A DNA stretch of 9,469 bases, from NCBI GenBank assembly GCA_029857855.1, contig JAOUGG010000061.1, forward strand, positions 1 to 9,469, in the 5' to 3' direction. Shown in pieces: positions 6,329-9,469 of the stretch. This DNA is from Acidimicrobiia bacterium. GTDB taxonomy: Bacteria > Actinomycetota > Acidimicrobiia > Acidimicrobiales > SZUA-35. The position numbers and the translations under genes were made by a program. Positions within the stretch are counted from its first letter, which is position 1. Every line of letters starts with the position of its first letter. The notes under the pieces were generated by a model. The model was not told the DNA's origin. It was given only the letters and a program-made list of their open reading frames with translations, and did no database searches.

Positions 6329-7576
6329 GTGCAAGTCGGCAAGCGCCCGATCTTCTACGGGTGGATCATGGTGGCGCTCACCGCGCTGATCCTGTTGGTG
6401 ACCGCAGGGACCCGGTCGGCGCCCGGCGCGCTGCTGGTCGACATGGAACGAAGCACCGATTGGTCGACGTCGCAACTCTCGCTGGCCGCCGCGCTCGGCC
6501 TGCTGGCCTACGGCGCCGGCGGACCGACGGCCGGGATCATCGCCCGCCGTATCGGCATGCGCAACCTGGCGCTCGGCTCGATCGTAGCCACCGCCGGATC
6601 GCTGTACTTCTCCAGCCTGGTGCAGAACCTGTGGACGCTGACGATCTGGTTCGGGCTCGTCTCCGGCATCGCCGCCGGGCTCGTCGCCTCGTTCCTCGGC
6701 GCGGCGGTGGCCAACGGCTGGTTCGTCGACAGGCGGGGGCTCGTCACCGGCATCTTCGGGGCCTCCCAGAGCGCCGGGATGCTGATCTTCGTGCCGTTCT
6801 TCGCCGCATCGGCTGCTGCGTTCGGCTGGCGTCAAGCCCTTGTCTGGGGAGCGCTGGCCGCGGCCGCCCTCATCCCCATCACCTTTCTGCTCTTCCGCAG
6901 CGCTCCTGCCGATGTCGGCTCGGCACCCCTGGGCGGTCGGCCCGAACCACCCAAATCACCGGACCCGGACATACTCCGCCGTATGGCCCGTCGTCCCGAA
7001 TTCTGGCTGCTGGCCTCGACCTTTCTGGTGTGCGGGGCGACCAGCAACGGCCTCGTCGGCCAGCACTTCATCGCCCACGCCCAGGACCACGGCTTCAACG
7101 AGGTCACCGCCGCCAACTGGTTGGCCGTCATGGGCGTGTTCAACTTCATCGGCACGGTGGTGTCCGGCGCGCTGACGGACCGCTATGATCCCCGCCGCCT
7201 CCTGATGGTCTACTACGGCTTTCGGGGCGTGTCGCTGCTCATGTTGCCCTTCATCCACGACAACCTGTCGATCGGCGCGTTCGCCATGCTGTTCGGGCTC
7301 GACTACATCGCCACCGTCCCGCCCACCATCATGCTCGGGGCCAAGCTGTTCGGCCGCCACAACGCCGGCGTGGTCTACGCCTGGGTCTTCGGCGCCCATC
7401 AGATCGGCGCCGCTGCCGCAGCGTGGATGGCGGGCCTGGTCCGCGACTCGGCCGGCAGCTACGACTGGGCCTTCAACACCGCCGGCGCAATCGCCATCGC
7501 CGCCGGGTTCGCCGCTCTCCTCATCACCGACGAACCGGTCCGCCTGGCAAGAAGACGAGCGGCGGCTGGGGTCTGA
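6329..7576 (+). CDS. MFS transporter, monocarboxylate / oxalate-formate antiporter-like
   Basis: A 415-aa polytopic protein with about 12 predicted membrane helices in two halves. They are joined by a hydrophilic, proline-rich loop (about 190-222, including GGRPEPPKSPDPD). KRPIFYGWIMVALTALILLV (5-24) matches the start common in the MCT/OFA-like MFS group (YGW followed by helix 1). Motif-A-like segments lie after helix 2 (RRIGMRNL, 73-80) and after helix 8 (GALTDRYDPRRLLM, 280-293), the second the better match. NGWFVDRRGLVTGIFGASQSAGM (129-151) is also typical of this group. Such proteins move small carboxylates by proton symport or exchange; the substrate here is not known. GTG 6329 is chosen because of TAGCGT exactly 12 nt before it. 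The gene is divergent from the LLM oxidoreductase, and co-regulation is possible but unproved. Confidence 0.85.
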   Translation: MQVGKRPIFYGWIMVALTALILLVTAGTRSAPGALLVDMERSTDWSTSQLSLAAALGLLAYGAGGPTAGIIARRIGMRNLALGSIVATAGSLYFSSLVQNLWTLTIWFGLVSGIAAGLVASFLGAAVANGWFVDRRGLVTGIFGASQSAGMLIFVPFFAASAAAFGWRQALVWGALAAAALIPITFLLFRSAPADVGSAPLGGRPEPPKSPDPDILRRMARRPEFWLLASTFLVCGATSNGLVGQHFIAHAQDHGFNEVTAANWLAVMGVFNFIGTVVSGALTDRYDPRRLLMVYYGFRGVSLLMLPFIHDNLSIGAFAMLFGLDYIATVPPTIMLGAKLFGRHNAGVVYAWVFGAHQIGAAAAAWMAGLVRDSAGSYDWAFNTAGAIAIAAGFAALLITDEPVRLARRRAAAGV

Positions 7577-7600
7577 CGAGATTTCGGCCTTGCGCTCCAC

Positions 7601-7606
7601 TACAGT
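7601..7606 (+). promoter_or_regulatory. Possible -10 box for the secreted repeat-protein gene
   Basis: TACAGT fits TANNNT. Transcription would begin near 7613 and leave a leader of about 70 nt with a strong ribosome-binding site at its end. The -35 region is poor, so this is tentative. Confidence 0.3.
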
Positions 7607-7608
7607 TG

Positions 7609-7620
7609 CGCCTTCGGGCG
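7609..7620 (+). terminator. Short TTCG-loop hairpin after the MFS gene
   Basis: CGCC (7609-7612), TTCG loop, GGCG (7617-7620): a stable tetraloop hairpin, extendable by one G-T pair, 32 nt after the MFS stop. There is no T-run. It may help end the MFS transcript, or it may sit at the 5' end of the next one. Confidence 0.3.
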
Positions 7621-7665
7621 TCGGAGGGCGTCCAACAAGGTGGTGGTGCGGGCGAATGCACTATC

Positions 7666-7672
7666 GGAGGAG
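7666..7672 (+). promoter_or_regulatory. Strong ribosome-binding site of the secreted repeat protein
   Basis: GGAGGAG lies 10 nt before ATG 7683, a near-perfect Shine-Dalgarno match. It contrasts with the leaderless-looking genes elsewhere in the window and fixes the start. Confidence 0.75.
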
Positions 7673-7682
7673 AACCTTTCAT

Positions 7683-9469
7683 ATGCAACGAGTACTGCTG
7701 ATTCTTTCGGCTGCTTTGCTGACCCTTGGCGCCGGTGTCGCACCGGTCGAGGCACAGGCTGACGACGATTTGGCCGCCCAACGCGAGGCGGCCACCGATG
7801 TGATGGACCAGCTCAACGAGACCGACGACGGCCTCGCACCGGAGGAAATCGATCAACTCGACGGCCTCGGCCCGAACCCCTGGCTGTCGCTCACCAACAA
7901 GCGCGACCCGAAGGCCGTTGAGGCCTGGACCCAGATCGCCGCCCAACTGCCCGATCATGTGCAGGTCCCGAGGGGCAAGAAGAACATCGGTGGAAAGCCG
8001 CTCGTCGTGTCCGAGTCGGAGGCGGTCGGGGAGGTCGGTGCCAACGACACCCCGGAAACCGGGGAACGGATCCGACGCTTTGGGACCCGACCGGGCGAGA
8101 AGGGGGTTGTCACCATCAACGGCTCGCTGTCCGGTGGGGTGATCCGCGATCCGATACCCAGCGACTGCGACTACAACGAGGACGACGGCTCCATTCCCCT
8201 CGCCAACGCCACTCCGGCCGCCGAGATCGAGGTGGCCTTGTGTGTCGGCGTCATCGGCGACGGCCCCTTCGGTGACACCTCCGGCGATATCGACTTCTAC
8301 AGCTACGGGGTTGTCGAGGAGGGCTCGATCCTGATCCTCGACACCTGGCACATCTCCAACTCGCTCGACCCGGTCCGATCGATCATCGGCATCTACGACG
8401 CCGGCGGCAACCTGCTGGCCTCGATCGAGGACGGCGGCCTTCCCGGCGACGATCCGATCCTCGAGGTCATAGCCCCTGCCACCGGCGAGTACTTCGCCGC
8501 CATCGCCGGATGCTGCGAACTGTCGGCGGACCCCAACGACTCGGCCAGCGGCCCCGGCGTGGGCGACACCGGAACCTACGAGCTGTTGGTCGCAGCGTTC
8601 CCGCCGCCGTGCATGTCAACCGAGGACGACGGCAGCATCGGCCTGGCCAACGACACCAACGTCAACGGAAACGGGTTCGACTTCTGCACCGGCATCATCG
8701 GCGACGGCCCCTGGGGTGGCAGCGACTCCGACTTCTACTCCCTCGGCACGGTCGAGGCCGGCGCCTTCGGCTACATCGACGTCTTCGCCTTCGAGGAGCC
8801 GATGCGGTCGGTGGTCGGGCTCTACAGCGGGGCCGGCGAGCTGGTGGCCTCCTACGAGGACAGCGGCGACCCCGAGACGAGCGAGGAGTTCCTCGAATTC
8901 GAGTTCACCGAAACCGACGACTACTACGTCGCCGTTTCGGGCTGCTGCGACCTGCCGGCCGATCCGAACGATCCGGCCAGCGGTTCGCCGTCGGCCGAGT
9001 CCGGCACCTACGAGGTCATCATGGACGTGTTCGTGCCGATCCCTCCGTGTGAGTCGGTCGAGGACGACGGCGCCATCCCGATCGCCAATGCGGTGAGCGG
9101 ATCCGGTGACGACTTCCTGTTCGTGGCCGAGTGCTACGGCACCGTCGGCGATGGTCCACAAGCCGAGGTCAACGGCGACGTCGACTTCTTCACGACCCGA
9201 CCGCTGCCGGCCGACCAGGTGCTCCTCGTCGACTTCTGCGATTTCTTCGGTCCGACCAACGCCGGTGACCTGACCGTCGGCATCTACGACGCCGACGGCA
9301 ACCTGCTCGACAGCGGTCAGGACGACCCGACCCAGTGTGGTCCGGACTCGGAGTTCTTCTCGATCATCACACCGACCGAGGGTGTCTATCACGTCGCCGT
9401 CGGTGGAGCGATGCCGGCTGATCCCAACGACCCGACCACCGGGACCAACACCGACATCGTGAGCGACTA
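7683..9469 (+). CDS. Secreted protein with tandem PPC-like repeats (C-terminus beyond the right edge)
   Basis: Translation from ATG 7683 stays open for 595 codons to the window end. Residues 1-26 are a signal peptide with a hydrophobic core (LLILSAALLTLGAGV) and an AQA cleavage site. Residues 27-161 form a cysteine-free region that I do not recognise; its first part looks helical and acidic, and NDTPETGERI...TINGSL (about 121-145) resembles the opening of a PPC domain. Three repeats follow, starting at Cys162, Cys310 and Cys456 (148 and 146 residues apart). Each has EDDG(S/A)I, GDGP, a D-(I/S/V)-D-F-(Y/F) motif like that of bacterial pre-peptidase C-terminal domains, GIYDAxGNLL or its equivalent, and ADPND(S/P)xxG. 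PPC domains are beta-sandwich modules often attached to secreted hydrolases, but no catalytic domain is visible in this part. The protein is probably surface-associated or released, and very acidic. The PPC call is moderate. Confidence 0.8.
   Translation, partial: MQRVLLILSAALLTLGAGVAPVEAQADDDLAAQREAATDVMDQLNETDDGLAPEEIDQLDGLGPNPWLSLTNKRDPKAVEAWTQIAAQLPDHVQVPRGKKNIGGKPLVVSESEAVGEVGANDTPETGERIRRFGTRPGEKGVVTINGSLSGGVIRDPIPSDCDYNEDDGSIPLANATPAAEIEVALCVGVIGDGPFGDTSGDIDFYSYGVVEEGSILILDTWHISNSLDPVRSIIGIYDAGGNLLASIEDGGLPGDDPILEVIAPATGEYFAAIAGCCELSADPNDSASGPGVGDTGTYELLVAAFPPPCMSTEDDGSIGLANDTNVNGNGFDFCTGIIGDGPWGGSDSDFYSLGTVEAGAFGYIDVFAFEEPMRSVVGLYSGAGELVASYEDSGDPETSEEFLEFEFTETDDYYVAVSGCCDLPADPNDPASGSPSAESGTYEVIMDVFVPIPPCESVEDDGAIPIANAVSGSGDDFLFVAECYGTVGDGPQAEVNGDVDFFTTRPLPADQVLLVDFCDFFGPTNAGDLTVGIYDADGNLLDSGQDDPTQCGPDSEFFSIITPTEGVYHVAVGGAMPADPNDPTTGTNTDIVSD
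8166..9469 (+). repeat. Three tandem protein-coding repeats of about 147 codons
   Basis: The units start at 8166, 8610 and 9048; the last is cut by the window edge. Similarity is visible in DNA as well as protein: GAGGACGACGGC occurs at 8178, 8622 and 9060. A nearly identical stretch encoding GIYDA-GNLL lies at about 8388 and 9279. Units 1 and 2 share a CC(E/D)L motif (C277-C278 and C421-C422) that unit 3 lacks. Internal duplication is the simplest explanation. Confidence 0.8.

Noticed and set aside
6085..7188. Plus-strand 367-codon reading frame overlapping the MFS gene
   Set aside because: It is out of frame with a clear membrane transporter, and its Arg/His/Pro-rich product is typical of a frame-shifted shadow.
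1..9469. Defence, toxin-antitoxin, prophage or biosynthetic cluster
   Set aside because: No nuclease, toxin, integrase, transposase, reverse transcriptase, or synthase motifs were seen in any supported gene.

Overview
The window is GC-rich bacterial chromosomal DNA, about 65-70% GC by eye, with strong G/C preference at third codon positions. Three things point to an actinobacterium, possibly of the Acidimicrobiia type: five of the seven starts are probably leaderless with a TANNNT box 10-14 nt upstream, an LLM-class flavin oxidoreductase is present, and one gene encodes a secreted DUF4214 protein. The taxonomic call is an inference. I found no tRNA, rRNA, CRISPR array, transposase, integrase or phage gene.

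Layout. (1) Positions 1-610, minus strand: the N-terminal part of a DHA2-type (EmrB/QacA-like) drug efflux MFS pump that runs off the left edge. (2) Positions 611-715: a divergent promoter region with a perfect 12+12 bp palindrome that overlaps likely promoter elements of both flanking genes. (3) Positions 716-2407, plus strand: an ABC-F ATPase of the translation-factor/ribosome-protection type. (4) Positions 2497-3879, plus strand: a secreted DUF4214 plus phosphodiester-glycosidase (NAGPA-type) protein. (5) Positions 3883-3993: two tandem 50-bp copies of a hairpin-forming repeat. (6) Positions 4035-5129, plus strand: a class-V PLP aminotransferase of the alanine-glyoxylate/serine-pyruvate family. 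(7) Positions 5144-5180: a hairpin between convergent genes, probably a shared terminator. (8) Positions 5187-6149, minus strand: an LLM-class (luciferase-like) flavin oxidoreductase. (9) Positions 6329-7576, plus strand, divergent from it: an MFS carrier resembling the monocarboxylate/oxalate-formate group. (10) Position 7683 to the right edge, plus strand: a secreted protein with an N-terminal region of unknown fold and at least three cysteine-containing repeats resembling pre-peptidase C-terminal (PPC) domains.

How the genes work together. The efflux pump and the ABC-F ATPase share one operator-like site, so they could be a co-regulated antibiotic-response pair; no regulator gene is in the window. 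The aminotransferase, oxidoreductase and second MFS carrier could form a small-molecule metabolism group, but they are on different strands with their own promoters and this link is weak. The two secreted proteins are probably independent surface or extracellular factors. No intergenic gap exceeds 180 bp. The two genes cut by the window edges (1-610 and 7683-9469) were identified by direct translation. I see no clear new defence or mobile system; the most unusual elements are the shared operator, the tandem palindromic repeat pair and the cysteine-patterned repeat protein.
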